Assembly: GCF_030272615.1 (NCBI RefSeq)
Contig: NC_081414.1
Location: forward strand, 664,032,938-664,096,937
DNA from: Cryptomeria japonica
Lineage: Eukaryota; Streptophyta; Pinopsida; Cupressales; Cupressaceae
DNA: 64,000 bases
Direction: 5' to 3'
Shown here piece by piece: positions 43,685 through 55,115 of this stretch (positions are counted from its first letter, which is position 1; each line of letters begins with the position of its first letter). The position numbers were made by a program, and so were the translations under genes. The notes under the pieces were generated by a model. The model made no database searches. It worked only from the letters and a program-made list of their open reading frames with translations, and was not told where the DNA came from.

Positions 43685-46543
43685 TTACCCATATGTGGTG
43701 AAAGAATCATATGGTGTTTTGAAGTTGCTTATGTACGTTTGCAAATCTGATTGGAGTTTCTCTTTTTGGGTGAGCACATCATCGCAGAATAGATGGGGTT
43801 GGCTGATTTTGCTCAATAGGAGTTTGCCCTCATCCATAGCAACACTTATGTCCTTCTGTTGTTTCTGAAGTTGAGACCGAAGCTCATTCAGTTTCTTAAC
43901 CAAGGTAGTGTTGAGTGCCTTTTCATGCTTCTTCTTGGCATTTCCTTTAGCAACATCTTTTAGACATTGAACATGGTCCTCTACAACAGTACATAGAAGT
44001 TTTAGTTTGGCCAGAGAGGAATCGGTACTGGGGAGGTTAGTACCTGGAATCAAACTAGTGAGGGTGTCAACCGCAGTTTGAATGACATCTTGTTCCTTTT
44101 TCCTTCTCAATATTTCCAATCTTTCTTGTGCAAGCTTTATGCTTTGCAATAGCTCTGATTCATCTGCAGATTGGAGGTCGATAGAGTTGGTGATGTCAAC
44201 TGGTTTGGCTTGACCACCGGTTGCCTTTGGAGTCTCTGCTTGTTTGGCTCTCTCTGTTTCCTCCTTCTCTGCTTCCCTTTTCTTGTCTTCTGCTTTCTTC
44301 TTTTGTTCCTCTTCTTTCTTCTTCTTTAGTTCTTCCTTCTTCTTACCTTCTTCCTCCTTTTACTCCTCTTCTTTCTTCTTCTTCGCTTCTTTCCTCTTCT
44401 CCTCTTCTTGTTTCCTCTTGTCTTTTGCTTTCTTTTTCTCCTCCTCTTTCTTTATCTCTTCCTCTTTCTCTGCTTTCTCCTTATCAACCTTTTCCTATTC
44501 TAGTTTCTCCTTTTCTGCTTGTTCTTTATCTTGCTTCTCCTTCTCTGTGTTTTCTTTATCCTATTTCTCCTTCTCTGTGTGTGGAGTGACATCTTCAACA
44601 TCTAGTGCATCAAAATCAATAGTGCCAACATGTTATGTAACTCTTTCTCCTTCACCATCATATACCTCATCCAGTTTGGCAGAGGATTGGTCAGGTTCTT
44701 GTTCGGCCTTCTTGTTGTCCTCAAACACTTGATGTAACCAGACAACAACTTTGGCATGTAGATGAGTTTCCTTCTCCACTTCAGAGGTTTTTCCTTCTAG
44801 CAGCCTAAGTCTTCTTCTTCTCATGAAGAAGAGACCTTTATTCTTGTCCATAATTTCAAATAATTCAGAGTTGGAGGCATCAAGAAAGTATTGGGCAAAG
44901 ATCTTCTCCCTTATTTCATGTTCTTTCTCAATGGCAATGTGCCATTTATTGTCCAAAGAATTGTACAAAGAATCAAGTGTCGCCAATCTAATTTCAGATG
45001 GCACCCAGTCATTCATACACAGATATTTTATCATTTCCTGTTCTACTTCTTCCTTCTCATTATTAGAAAAATCATCAAATTACTATTTCAAGTCATCAAG
45101 CACCTTTCTCTTAATATTCTTTAAAGTCCTTTGACAATGTGTCAGAGGCTTATAAGAAGAGATGTCTATATTTACTGGTGTTGATGATGCAGGTGCAGTG
45201 CCAGTAGACTTATCCTTCTTTCTTGATTATCGGGTTTTCTTAGGCTGCACTTTCGGTTCGGTGTCCTCTGACTCCGGTGAGTTATTTTTGGTCTTCTGCT
45301 TCCTCTCAAATACTTTAGCGGGTGCAACTTCTAATTTATTATTGGCAGGTGACCGCTTGGTCACTTTTGGGCTGACTGAGGTAACCGATGCCGATACCGA
45401 TGGCACTGCCTTTCCCTTTTTCACTGAAGGTTCTTCAACCGGTGTTACCCTTTCCAAGTAGGTGTCGGTTTTCTTTTTCTTTGAATCTAAAGGAGAGGCA
45501 ATCAGGGTAGAGGCATACCCATCCAACATGTCATACATAACTTCATACCCCATAGGTTATACTTTTTCTTTTCTGGGCTCTACCGCTTCCATTATACATT
45601 CATCTACTTTTATGGTAAAGCAAATGTCCTCTTCATATTTCTTAACAATATCTCCAGATATCCTCATCCTCTGACTCATCTTCTACTTGAATTCATCAAA
45701 TTATTTATTCAAGACCTCAGGATATCTGGTTCCCACCGCTTGGAGACTTTCCCTAATTTTTTTAGTGACTGGTTGGTCAACAGACCATTGAATATCACCA
45801 ACTCCAGGGAAATAGCCTTGGAAGTAGAAAAATAGGCTGACCAAGAGTTGTTCAAACCTGAACCTTAAGGCATTATCTTGTTTGATGGACTTTAGGTTCA
45901 ATAGCAGTTGTTTTTGCAAATAGGTACACAAATCAAATGAGGCGTCTTCCTTGATCATTCTATATGTAGCATTCATCGCAGTAGCAGGGACAGAGTTTAC
46001 TCGGCTAGCATAAAACACTCGGTAGTCGATCACCATGCAGACATACTTAACCAAGTCATCTTTGATGGGATTGATAGTCATTCCCCGTTGGTCACTCAGA
46101 GAACTGATGAGCTTAGTCATTTCAGTCTTGATGACCTTCCTTAGGGCTGGCACCTCACCAATGTTGCAGAAACTGGTGACGACATGAATTGCTTCAGGTG
46201 TTATGTCATGCGTCCTCTCGAGATACATTTTGTCGCCATGTACTCTGCTTAGGATGATGCAGATGTGTTCTTCAGTGAACACTTCAAGAAAATATACAAC
46301 ATTATGTAGTTTCTTTCTCTTTAGGATGCTTTATTCCGGTTTTATTTTCTTGTCATCCCCACAGAAAAGACCTAGCCCTAGGTCTTCCAATTTACAGTCA
46401 ATGTACCCTGAAATATCTTCTTCAACAATGACTCTGGTAGGTATCTGGGATAGGGCATTGTATTTCATTTTCCTTAGAATAAATTTAGCTGAGTCCATGG
46501 GTACACTAGAACTGGAGTGCGATGCAGAAGCCATGCTTAACAA
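43685..46543 (-). pseudogene. D element ORF2, a large protein of unknown function
   Basis: Start MLSMASASHSSSS at 46543 (or the Met at 46534). N-terminal domain (about 45700-46480): IPTRVIVEEDISGYIDCKLE, DITPEAIHVVTSF, MTINPIKDDLVKYVCMVIDY, ATYRMIKEDASFDLCTYLQK, homologous block by block to family B ORF2. Next a MGYEVMYDMLDGYASTL block (same as B), a Lys/Pro-rich basic linker (45227-45480), a region IKYLCMNDWVPSEIRLATLD (44633-45034), a Lys/Glu-rich low-complexity stretch (about 44280-44600) and a C-terminal helical part (43685-44149) ending at a stop at 43685. About 950 codons with around eight in-frame stops, two of them in the KE tract. No pol motif is present. Confidence 0.8.
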
Positions 46544-46838
46544 GAATTTTGAGAAATACCTTCACAATTTCAAAATTTAGGGTTTGCCAATGCATCTCAC
46601 ACCACACCACTTTGGTTGCTTGATTACTGCTTTGATGTTCTTCACCTGATAGATTGAAAATGATCTCTGGATTCTTCTGCAAGATTTGAATTCTCTCTTA
46701 ATCATTTTGATGAATTGCTCCTTATCGCTTTGCACTTGAAAAATTCTTCGCTCGCAAATAGATAAGTGAAAATAGCATCAAAAATCCCTTTTAAATGATC
46801 TTTCACCTACCATAATAAATGCTCCACCGCTAGGGTAC

Positions 46839-46847
46839 AAACCCTAA
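46839..46847. promoter_or_regulatory. Telo-box-like AAACCCTAA upstream of ORF2 (D)
   Basis: Located in the 430 bp gap between the Gag stop (46978) and ORF2 start, as in both B copies. Confidence 0.35.
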
Positions 46848-46977
46848 TTTTTCCTTTTACCGCTTCAAAAACTTCTATCGATTGATAGGTAACATATACC
46901 AGTTCTGGGTCTTTACCGATATAAACCGGGGGTTTGAAACATTTAACCGATTTGTTCCCCCTAAGCTTTTCTGAAGC

Positions 46978-48258
46978 TCAGTTTGTTGGTTCAAAGACTT
47001 CCACACTAGGTGCAGAAACCGGTTCATCTTGTGACACTTCTTCAGGTTTCTTTTTCCATGTTTTATTCATTCCCGCTTGAACGGTTTCAACATCAATCTT
47101 CCCTTCTGGAGTGATCAGTATATCATTCGATAGGCTCTTTCTCATTCTGCAGGTTTTGGCAGGGTGTCCTAGTTTCTTGCAATGATAGCATACCATTCCA
47201 GGTGTTCTCCATGGTCCATTGTTCATTCTACCATTCTTCCTTCTGCATATTGCAGCAGTGTGACTGCTACCATTACAGATCAAATAGGTTTCTCTCCAAC
47301 CGGTTGCCGCTTGATAGCCACCACCACCTGACTGATGGTCATAGGCATTGTACCAGTTTGGATTCCGGTTCACAGTAGGTTCTGGGATAACTCCTTGAGT
47401 CCTTGGAGGGTATCTCCCAGTGTTGTGCAAAATAGACCTCCATTCAAATGCTCTATGCCCAAACTTATTGCATACATAACAGTTTCCATTAAATCTATTG
47501 GATCTAGGCTTATTATTTAGAAAATAAGGAAAATTATTGTAGGCCTTATTTCTACACACATTAGCAGTATGTCCTTCTTTGAGACAATTAAAGAAAATAG
47601 GTTTAAACTTTTGCTTACCTTTATCCTTTGATGTCGGTTGCTTCTTTGATGCTACATCTTTTGTTCCAGAGGTCTCACCTTTCTCATAACCGGAGAAACC
47701 AAGTCCAGTGGTATTCTTTATTGATTTTGCTGATTCAAGCTTTTTCTCTAGCTTTGCAGTACTCTGATTGAATTTGGCAAGTATCTCCTTTGTCTCAGTA
47801 AGTTCTTTGGAGATAGAAGCATTGGATTCCTTCAAGGTTGCATTCTCAGAAATGGCCATGTTTAGTTCACCTTGCATTTCTTCTTTTTCCACTTTCCTTT
47901 CTTCGAGATGAGCGGTAAGGGCACTAATTTCTTGCTTCAGCTTGGAGTTCTCATGATCTTTGTCTTTTACCAGATCTTCATCTTTCCTTCGGTTCTCAAG
48001 CTCTTGACACATTCTGATAGTTAGTCCTTCCAGTTCCCTTCTTAGGTTGGCATTGGATTCATTCAGTTTTTCAACTTCTTCAACTAGGGCATCCATGTCT
48101 GCTTCATCAGAAGAACTATTTTCAGTAAGTTCCATTAGTTTCTCAGCATGCTCTCTTCTTTTTGCCAGAGAGGCTTTATACTTGACTTTGAGTTCATCAT
48201 AGGCTTTCTCAGTCTGATTGAGATGATGAGTAAGTTCCCTCACAGTGTATTCTCCCAT
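46978..48258 (-). CDS. D element Gag-like protein, intact frame
   Basis: One uninterrupted frame of 426 codons. The Met at 48258 (MGEYTVRELTHHLNQTEKAY) is chosen because it is the first after the PBS; an upstream Met at 48366 lies inside the LTR. Residues 1-200 form a long Lys/Glu coiled coil. Residues 230-400 hold four CCHC-like knuckles: FFNCLKEGHTANVC (first Cys lost), CYVCNKFGHRAFEW (last Cys lost), YLICNGSSHTAAIC (first Cys lost) and CYHCKKLGHPAKTC (intact). Gag would multimerise and bind element RNA. It is the longest intact reading frame in the window. Confidence 0.85.
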   Translation of the reverse strand: MGEYTVRELTHHLNQTEKAYDELKVKYKASLAKRREHAEKLMELTENSSSDEADMDALVEEVEKLNESNANLRRELEGLTIRMCQELENRRKDEDLVKDKDHENSKLKQEISALTAHLEERKVEKEEMQGELNMAISENATLKESNASISKELTETKEILAKFNQSTAKLEKKLESAKSIKNTTGLGFSGYEKGETSGTKDVASKKQPTSKDKGKQKFKPIFFNCLKEGHTANVCRNKAYNNFPYFLNNKPRSNRFNGNCYVCNKFGHRAFEWRSILHNTGRYPPRTQGVIPEPTVNRNPNWYNAYDHQSGGGGYQAATGWRETYLICNGSSHTAAICRRKNGRMNNGPWRTPGMVCYHCKKLGHPAKTCRMRKSLSNDILITPEGKIDVETVQAGMNKTWKKKPEEVSQDEPVSAPSVEVFEPTN

Positions 48259-48294
48259 ATCTCCTTCTAAGTGGTTAAACTTATAGAAAGGTTG

Positions 48295-48306
48295 GCTCTG
48301 ATACCA
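48295..48306 (-). promoter_or_regulatory. PBS, Met-tRNA type (D element)
   Basis: TGGTATCAGAGC on the minus strand, two bases inside the 5' LTR; perfect. Confidence 0.9.
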
Positions 48307-48308
48307 AT

Positions 48309-49430
48309 TGATGAATACTAAGAGGGGGGGTGAATTAGTATACCAAAAAACACTAAACTCAAACACTTAAATAGTTTAGCAGATAACCGATATGACAGAT
48401 TTACAAATAAACCGGTTAAGATAAATGCAAACCAAATAGAAAACAAAGCATTCACCCACAAGAGCACAATCACCATAGCACAAAATTTTTTGATGTGGAA
48501 ACCCAAATGGGAAAAACCACGGTGAGCAGAAACTCACAAGTAACTATCTACAGAATAGAAACCAGACCGGTTAAGGTCATACAATGTTCTTCACCAGAAC
48601 AGATCCTGTTAGAAATATAGATCTTTGTTAGGAGATAAGTCCTGTTAAAGACTACCTTGTGAGAGGATTTCAGATTCACAGTTGTGAACCACCTTGTTAG
48701 AGGATTTTCAAAGTCTTTGCTAGGCCTACTCGGTTAAGGGTTCTAGACTTGTCGAAGATGTGAGTAATCAACAAGTGAGTGATCTAGATACTAGCACAGT
48801 ATGCTTGGTTAGATCCCTGATAGCTCATTGTTAATGCATTTCAGCATTACTTCAGTCTTCAATATCTCCACACTCCTACTCTTCACACAGACCTAATCTT
48901 TTCTTCTATGATCGCACATACAAAACCTCATCATCTAAAACACTAGACATGATGTCCTTATAAAGGAGTCTAATTTTATGTCAGTCCAATAGGATTACAT
49001 TACAAGTTCCTAGGTTTAGTGCATCTAAACACATTTGGTAACATGGCACAAAATCACCGCCAAAGTGTTGGTGGAAGATAACTCATCTCAGAAATACCGG
49101 TTGGTAACTCATCATAGAGTAATACCGGTTCATACAATTTATCGATTACCGGTTGTCAAAAATGAAGACCGAAAAAAATGTTAACTACCGCTTTGTTCCT
49201 TCGTACCACTTGAGATCCTGAAACCACTTGAGGTCTTCATACTGATTTGGGTCTTCAGTCACTTTGTGACCGGTAAACATCTTCTGCAAAACATCGATAG
49301 TCTAAAGACTATAATACATAATACCGGTTGGAATAAATACCGGCTGATCATAACTCATACATCAAGAAAGTGTACACAAAGCAAGTGTGTGTCCATCAAT
49401 GACAATCACAACATCATCAAAATTCCAACA
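48309..49430 (-). repeat. 5' LTR of the D element
   Basis: On the minus strand starts TGTTGGAATTTTGATG and ends TAGTATTCATCA. 1122 bp, about 25 bp longer than the 3' copy because of an insertion near 48389-48415. GGGGGGG run near 48323. Confidence 0.92.
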
Positions 49431-49629
49431 TTCACTTGATCTCTCCCCCCCTTTGATAGCAATGCCAAAGATCTCAAAACAAAAAACCAAACTCTCCAAA
49501 AACAGAAACATAAATCTCTCTCCCCAAAACACAGACTACTCTAGGAGAAGAGCAACACCAACTCATCAATCCAGATAAAAGATAAAGCTCATAAATCCAC
49601 CAGATCGATGCAACTCAATGCATCTAGTT

Positions 49630-51109
49630 CTCATCAGGAGGGGTGGATACCCCTAACCTGTTTCTCAAATAGACAAATGTATCTATAGGAAAAGGCTTAC
49701 TGAAAATATCAGCTATCTATTCCTTTGTAGATACATGCTCTAGCTTCACCTTCTCTTCACTGACTTTCTCACTGAAGTAATGATATTTGATTGATATATG
49801 CTTATTTGAATGTTGCACCAGATTCTTTGACATGTTGATAGCATTGGAATTAATTATCATGGTATATAACAGTAGGCTCATCATGAATAACTCTGATATC
49901 TTTCAACATTTTCTTCATCCAAACCGCTTGAATGCAATTACTACCAGCGGAAATGTACTCAGCTTCAGTAGTAGATAAGAACATTGAATCTTGTTTCTTT
50001 CTAGCCCATAAAACAAACTTCTTACCTAAAAAGAATGCTCCACCAGAAGTTCTCTTCTAGTCATCTACATCACCAGCCCAGTCAGCATCATTTTAGGCAC
50101 ACAACATGAAATCATCATTCCTCAGGTACCATAAACCATAATAAATAGTTCCCTTAAGATATCTAAATATCCTCTTAACAATAGTGACATGACTATCCTT
50201 TTGATCAGCTTGATATCTAGCAGCCATACACACAGCAAGCATAATGTCAGGCCTAGTCTGAGTCAGATATAGCAGTCCACCAACCATAGAATTATACAAA
50301 CTCTAATTAGCTTTTGGAGATTCATCATTTTTAGACAGTTTACAACCAGTCACCATAGGAGTTCCAACTGGTATGGAGTCATCTAATCCAAACTTCTTCA
50401 GCAATTCCTTCACATACTTAGTTTGAGATATGAATATACCTTTTCCTATCTGTCCAATCTACAAACCTAACAAGAATTTCTTCTCACCAATCATAGACAT
50501 CTCAAATTCTTTCTACATATCACTGACAAACTTCATGCTCAAGTCATCATCACCACAAAAGATAATATCATCAAAAAAGACTTCAACAATTAGGATGTTA
50601 TCATTTTTAATCTTGAAATATAGATTACTGTCAGCAATACCTTTAGTAAATCCTAATTTCAATAAGTATTTATCTAATCTATCATACCAGGCTCTAGGAG
50701 CTTGTTTTAGTCCATAAAGGGTTTTCTTCAACTTACATACCATGTCTCCATCATCTGATAGTGAAAATCCATCAGGTTGTTCAATGTAAACTTCTTCCTC
50801 TAGATAATTGTTCAAAAACGTTGATTTGACATCCATCTAATATACCTTGAAATCTTTATAAGCAACATAAGAAAGCAACAGTCTAATAGCTTCAAGTCTA
50901 GCAACCGAAACAAAATTCTCCTCATAATCAATTTCTTCTTGTTGTGAGTATCCTTTGCAAACCAATCTAGTTTTATTTCTAACAACTTCACCAGCTTCAT
51001 TTAGCTTATTTCTAAATACCCATTTAGTACCAATAATATTCTTATCCTTAGGTCTACGCACAAGTTCCCAAGTATTATTTTTTTCAATCTAATCTAGTTC
51101 TTCTTCCAT
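49630..51109 (-). pseudogene. Copia E reverse transcriptase-RNase H
   Basis: Minus strand [42 protein letters not shown], then a stop before [20 protein letters not shown] (CAG to TAG at about 50837, as in A1), [18 protein letters not shown], and VFFDDIIFCG where the usual VDD Val is Phe. It goes on through [16 protein letters not shown] into RNase H (ADADWAGDVDDQK-like near 50070, STTEAEYISAGSN-like near 49950). RNase H is full of stops and a frameshift near 49850. The D element lies just downstream at 49430. Confidence 0.88.
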
Positions 51110-51301
51110 ATCTCTCATCCAACTTTCATCTTTACAAGCTTCAACAACATCTTTAGGTTCAACTTTAGAAATCAAACATACTTCTTCAGCAGCTAACCTT
51201 CTTGTCATCACACCTTTATTCTTATCACCAATAATCTAATTTTCAGAATGATTCAATCTTACATACCTCAAAGTCTTCTAATTGTTCGGATTCTCAGGTT
51301 C

Positions 51302-52140
51302 CTATACATCTTCACTAGCAGCACCAACATCTAGATTAATAGTCTCTACCGGATCATTCTGCTTAGGCTCTTTAGGTTGAACAGGAGCCAAAATAACATG
51401 TTGACCATCATCATAACCGTATGCTCTAATCTCCTTCCTAAGGTTCTCATCCACCTTCACATTTGCACTCTCCACTATCTTTCTCAGTCTCTTATTATAG
51501 CACCGGTAGTCTTTTCTCTTAGTTGAATATCCCAAGAAGATACCTTCATCACTTCTAGCATCAAAATTTCCCAGATCCTCATCTTTCTTGATATAACATT
51601 TGCTACTAGATACTCTGAAATATCTTACAGTAGGAACATGACCAAACCAAAACTCATAATGGGTCTTACTAGTATCACCATTGATGTGAACTCTATTAAA
51701 TGTGTAAACAACAGTGCTAATGGCCTCTCTCCAGTAGATCTTTGGAACATTCCCTTCAATCAGCAAAGTCCTTGCAACATCCAAAACAGTCAAGGTCTCC
51801 CTCTCAACAACTCCATTTTGTTGAGGAGTTATAGGAGCAGATAATTGTCTTCTAATTCCATGCATCTCATAGAATGAATTGAACTCACTGGAACAAAATT
51901 CTCCACCTATATCAGATCTCAGACATTTCACCTTCAATCCAGACTCAGTTTCCACCTTTGCTTTGAATATCTTGAATTTGTCAAATGCTTTTGATTTTTC
52001 CTTCAAAAAGACAACCCACATCATTCTAGAATAATCATCAATTAGCAGCATAAAATATCTATCACCCTGCACACTTCTAACATTTGTAGGTCCTTAGTAT
52101 GTACAAGATCTAGTAGTCCATCATATGTATACTATTTTCT
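51302..52140 (-). pseudogene. Copia E integrase core
   Basis: 51302-52072 is open for 256 codons: MQGDRYFMLLIDDYSRMMWV, KSKAFDKFKIFKAKVE, CLRSDIGGEFCSSEFNSFYE (second catalytic Asp, normally S/TDNGGEF), SAPITPQQNGVVERETLTVL (catalytic Glu in VVER), REAISTVVYTFNRVH, DARSDEGIFLGYSTKRKDYR. The first catalytic Asp lies upstream beyond a short disruption at about 52100. It is the best preserved Copia integrase core in the window. Confidence 0.9.
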
Positions 52141-52182
52141 CTTGAAAGAAATTCTTGTTTGCTTACCCAACTGACATTCCTT

Positions 52183-52665
52183 TCATATTGGATTAGCAGG
52201 CTTAACAATCTTAAGAAGATCTCTAACAACTTGTGTAGAAAAGATCTTAATCATTGAATCAAATTTTACATGACACATCCTCCTATGCCATAACCAACTC
52301 TCATTTATCTTAGCAATCAAAAAACTTTTCTCACCAGCATTCAAATGAAAAATGTTACCTTCAATCTTAGTCCCAAATGCAATCTCTATAGTAGAGGCAT
52401 TCAAGATCTTGCATTTACCATCCTTGAATTGTAGATCATAATCCTTATCAACCATCTGTCTAACACTCAAAAGATTATGCTTCAAACCTTCAACATACAA
52501 GACATCATCAGTGTTATGCTTACCACCAAAAGAAATAGAACCTCTCCCATAGATTACACAAGCTTTGTCATCTCCAAATGTAACTATTCTACCATCATAT
52601 CTTTCCATGCTCACAAATTCTCTTTTATCACTGGTCATATGATGTGAACAACCACTATCAATCAC
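52183..52665 (-). pseudogene. Copia E protease and pre-integrase region
   Basis: One open frame: MIDSGCSHHMTSDKREFVSM with an intact retropepsin DSG, FGDDKACVIYGRGSISFGGK, YVEGLKHNLLSVRQ, then the pre-integrase domain ESWLWHRRMCHVKFDSMIKI up to IVKPANPI, where the frame ends before the CxxC pair. The upstream side is interrupted by a stop near 52680. Confidence 0.87.
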
Positions 52666-52959
52666 CCATTCATCCTTTTATTCTACCTTAGCAGCCAAAG
52701 CTTTCTCCTCAATAGAACAACTAGTGGAATCAATAGGCACGGGTCTATCCTCTTTAATAGAAATAATCACAACTTCATCTCCATCTAATTCATCATCTGT
52801 AACACCTTCATCTATAGCATAATAATAGTTTTATGGTTCCTAAACTTCTGGTTAGACTTATAAGGCTTATCATGTGTCTCATGCTTCTCATGCTTCTCAT
52901 ATCTATCATTTCTATCATGCTTATCAAACTTATCATGCCTGTCATACTTAGCAATTCTC

Positions 52960-53830
52960 TTCGAGTATCTAGAAGCAAAATGTCATATCTTATTACAAGA
53001 GAAACATTTCAAGGGCAACTTTCCATCATACTTACCAGCACCTTTAGGCAATCTCCGAGCAATCTGTGCTTCAAGCTCATCAAGCTCTCTTTCTTTCTCT
53101 TCAATATCTTTTCTCTCTCTCTCTCTCTCATATATGGATGTTCTGCACTCATCAGGATTATACTTTTGCTTACCGAAAGCAGATGGAGATGCTCTAAATG
53201 TTGTCTCAAACTTTCAATGTGATTCTCCAAACTCACTCATTCAAATGTAGCGAGATTTCCAACCAACACATCTCTTGTCACTATAGTCACACTTCGGATC
53301 TCATCAATAGCAACAACCTTATGTTTATAAGAAGGAGGCAAAGATCTCAGCACCTTGGCAACAATTTCATCTTCCTCAATGCTTCCACTGGCACATCTGA
53401 TACCTAGGACAAGATCATTCACCTTAGCCATAAAATAATGTATGTTCTCATCATCTCCCATCTTCAATGTCTCATATTTTTCTTTCAAGCTATGTAGCTT
53501 AGCAACTTTCACCTATTTGTCACCTTCATACAGAATCTCAAGATTCTCCTAGATCTCATGTGTGGTCTGAAGTCCCATAACATTTGTCATTTCTAAATCA
53601 ATCAGGTCACTAAGCAATGCTTCCTTTGCTCTAATGTTATATTCTTCTTCCTTAACCTCATCAGGAGTGGATGGTCCATTCAAAGGAACAACATTGGGAT
53701 TCTTTGTAATCCTCTAGTAATTTTCTCCAAGACATTTCAAATGCACCTCCATCCAGTTCTTCCATATAGTATAGTTGCTTCCATCAAACCTCAGACTATC
53801 GTTCTTGAAAACAATACCTTGAGCTACCAT
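52960..53830 (-). pseudogene. Copia E gag
   Basis: ATG at 53830 (MVAQGIVFKNDSLRFDGSNY), 43 bp inside the PBS. The core WKNWMEVHLKCLGENY is followed by a TAG where the family has Trp, and THEI-TAG where it has Trp again; K-TAG-VKV has TAG for Gln. The frame 53237-53512 is intact (ENIHYFMAKVNDLVLGIRCA, EIVAKVLRSLPPSYKHKVVA). A CT microsatellite (about 53113-53130) lies in the linker and the zinc knuckle region is near 52985-53020. Confidence 0.87.
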
Positions 53831-53872
53831 CCTAGATCTCCTCAAGTGATTAAGCTTCTACTGAAGGATCTA

Positions 53873-53884
53873 GCTCTGATGCCA
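53873..53884 (-). promoter_or_regulatory. PBS, Met-tRNA type (Copia E)
   Basis: TGGCATCAGAGC on the minus strand, one T to C change from the usual site. Confidence 0.83.
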
Positions 53885-53886
53885 AT

Positions 53887-55115
53887 TGTTAGCAACAACC
53901 AAGAAGGAAGACTGAGAGGGGGGATGAATCAGTCTTCACTAGAATATAAAACTTTAAGCACAACAGCAGATCTAACAAATCGCAACAATAAACAGATAAG
54001 AAAATTAAAAGCACAACACCAAGATTTTTGACATGGAAAACCTGGTTAAGGGAAAAGTCACAGTGGGAACCTACCCATAGTAAGATGATACTCTACAGTA
54101 GTATGTGAAAATATTACAATAGGGAATGCACATGCATTCAGGCACACTGCCTAGAGCTCACTGCTCAAAAGATATATGCTCGGAAGGCTACAACCCTCAG
54201 GGAAGTCTCATTGACTAACAATAATATTTGGACTACAATCTAGAAGAAGTGAACTGAAAGAATAGCATCTCCAAATGCCTGATTACAGTTCTGGTTAAGC
54301 ATAGTTGTCTAGCCTGCAACACCAATCTCACCTCAAACTCAACTTTGAATGATAAATCACTTTTTCGCACACAAATATCTCTCTGATAATGCAGACACAA
54401 CGCCGACACCCAAACTACATGAATAATTCACCTATATATACAGTTCATCAACCTTGATAACAAGGTTGGCTAAACCCTCAACCCTCAATTACAAAATTAC
54501 ATCACATGATACAAGGATCGACCACTGGACCAATATGATGATTTACATGACATAACATGGACCTAATTCAAAGTCTCAAATGATCAACTCCACCTGAAAT
54601 CATGCCAATATCAACTGCAACACGCTACACCACCAGAAATACCTCATAACATGAAAATCAATACTGGTTGATGAAAACCACCAAAAACTCGCACAACAGT
54701 CAATGCGGATCACCATAACAAATAAGACATGACTAGGAAACACCAACAAGCACATTAGAATCATCTAGAACAGTTGCACCAACACTATTTTCAAATCTTC
54801 ATCTATCAATGTTTAGAAGCTCAAGAACACAACCAATCAACAACTGTCACAAAGAAAGATAACTTGCAGAGCATCAAATCATGAACCATCTGAAATGAAG
54901 ATACACAAGACCAACTAAAACAATATCCCAAAGTCTCAGCACCAGATTTGATCACACCGGAATATACTGGAGGAAATATCAACCTCTACAAAACAGTGAT
55001 CAGCAAAACCAGATCAGAAAAACTTCCCAATCACACCGGAATAAATCACAAGAATATGTTGGCATCAATGACAACAACATATCCTAGCGGCAGCAATGAT
55101 CAACCATATCCAACA
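53887..55115 (-). repeat. 5' LTR of Copia E
   Basis: On the minus strand starts TGTTGGATATGGTTG at 55115, ends TTGTTGCTAACA at 53887. 1229 bp. TATA-like TATATATAGG at 54431-54440, GGGGGG run near 53927. Confidence 0.9.

Larger units (their letters stand above)
42001..49430 (-). mobile_element. Complete non-autonomous LTR retrotransposon, family D
   Basis: LTRs 48309-49430 (5') and 42001-43098 (3') bound a 5.2 kb internal region with PBS and PPT. TTCAC flanks both sides (41996-42000, 49431-49435). The internal region encodes a zinc-knuckle Gag and one very large ORF2. There is no protease, RT, RNase H or integrase. The LTRs differ at only a few percent by eye, apart from a 25 bp indel, so it is younger than its host element E. 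It sits between RNase H and the PPT of E. Confidence 0.93.
40656..55115 (-). mobile_element. Copia element E with family D element nested in it
   Basis: 5' LTR 53887-55115, PBS, gag, protease, integrase, RT, RNase H, (D insertion), PPT, 3' LTR 40656-41885, all minus strand. The LTRs are clearly one family, related to A. No TSD can be found: the bases left of 40656 (CAGGT) and right of 55115 (TAACC) differ. Without D it would be about 7.0 kb. Confidence 0.88.

Noticed and set aside
44221-44732. Two long plus-strand frames rich in Ser, Leu and Phe
   Set aside because: They are the antisense of the Lys/Glu-rich part of D ORF2; the CT-rich composition removes stops by chance.
44633-46543. D ORF2 as an envelope-like gene
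   Set aside because: It sits where pol should be, not after pol, and shows no signal peptide or membrane segments.
48295-48306. tRNA gene at TGGTATCAGAGC sites
   Set aside because: These are only primer-binding sites complementary to a tRNA 3' end; no cloverleaf is present.
48258-48366. Upstream extension of the D Gag frame to the Met at 48366
   Set aside because: It would begin inside the LTR and translate through the PBS; the Met at 48258 just after the PBS is more plausible.
53113-53130. CT microsatellite as a regulatory element
   Set aside because: Short simple repeat in a gag linker; nothing supports a function.
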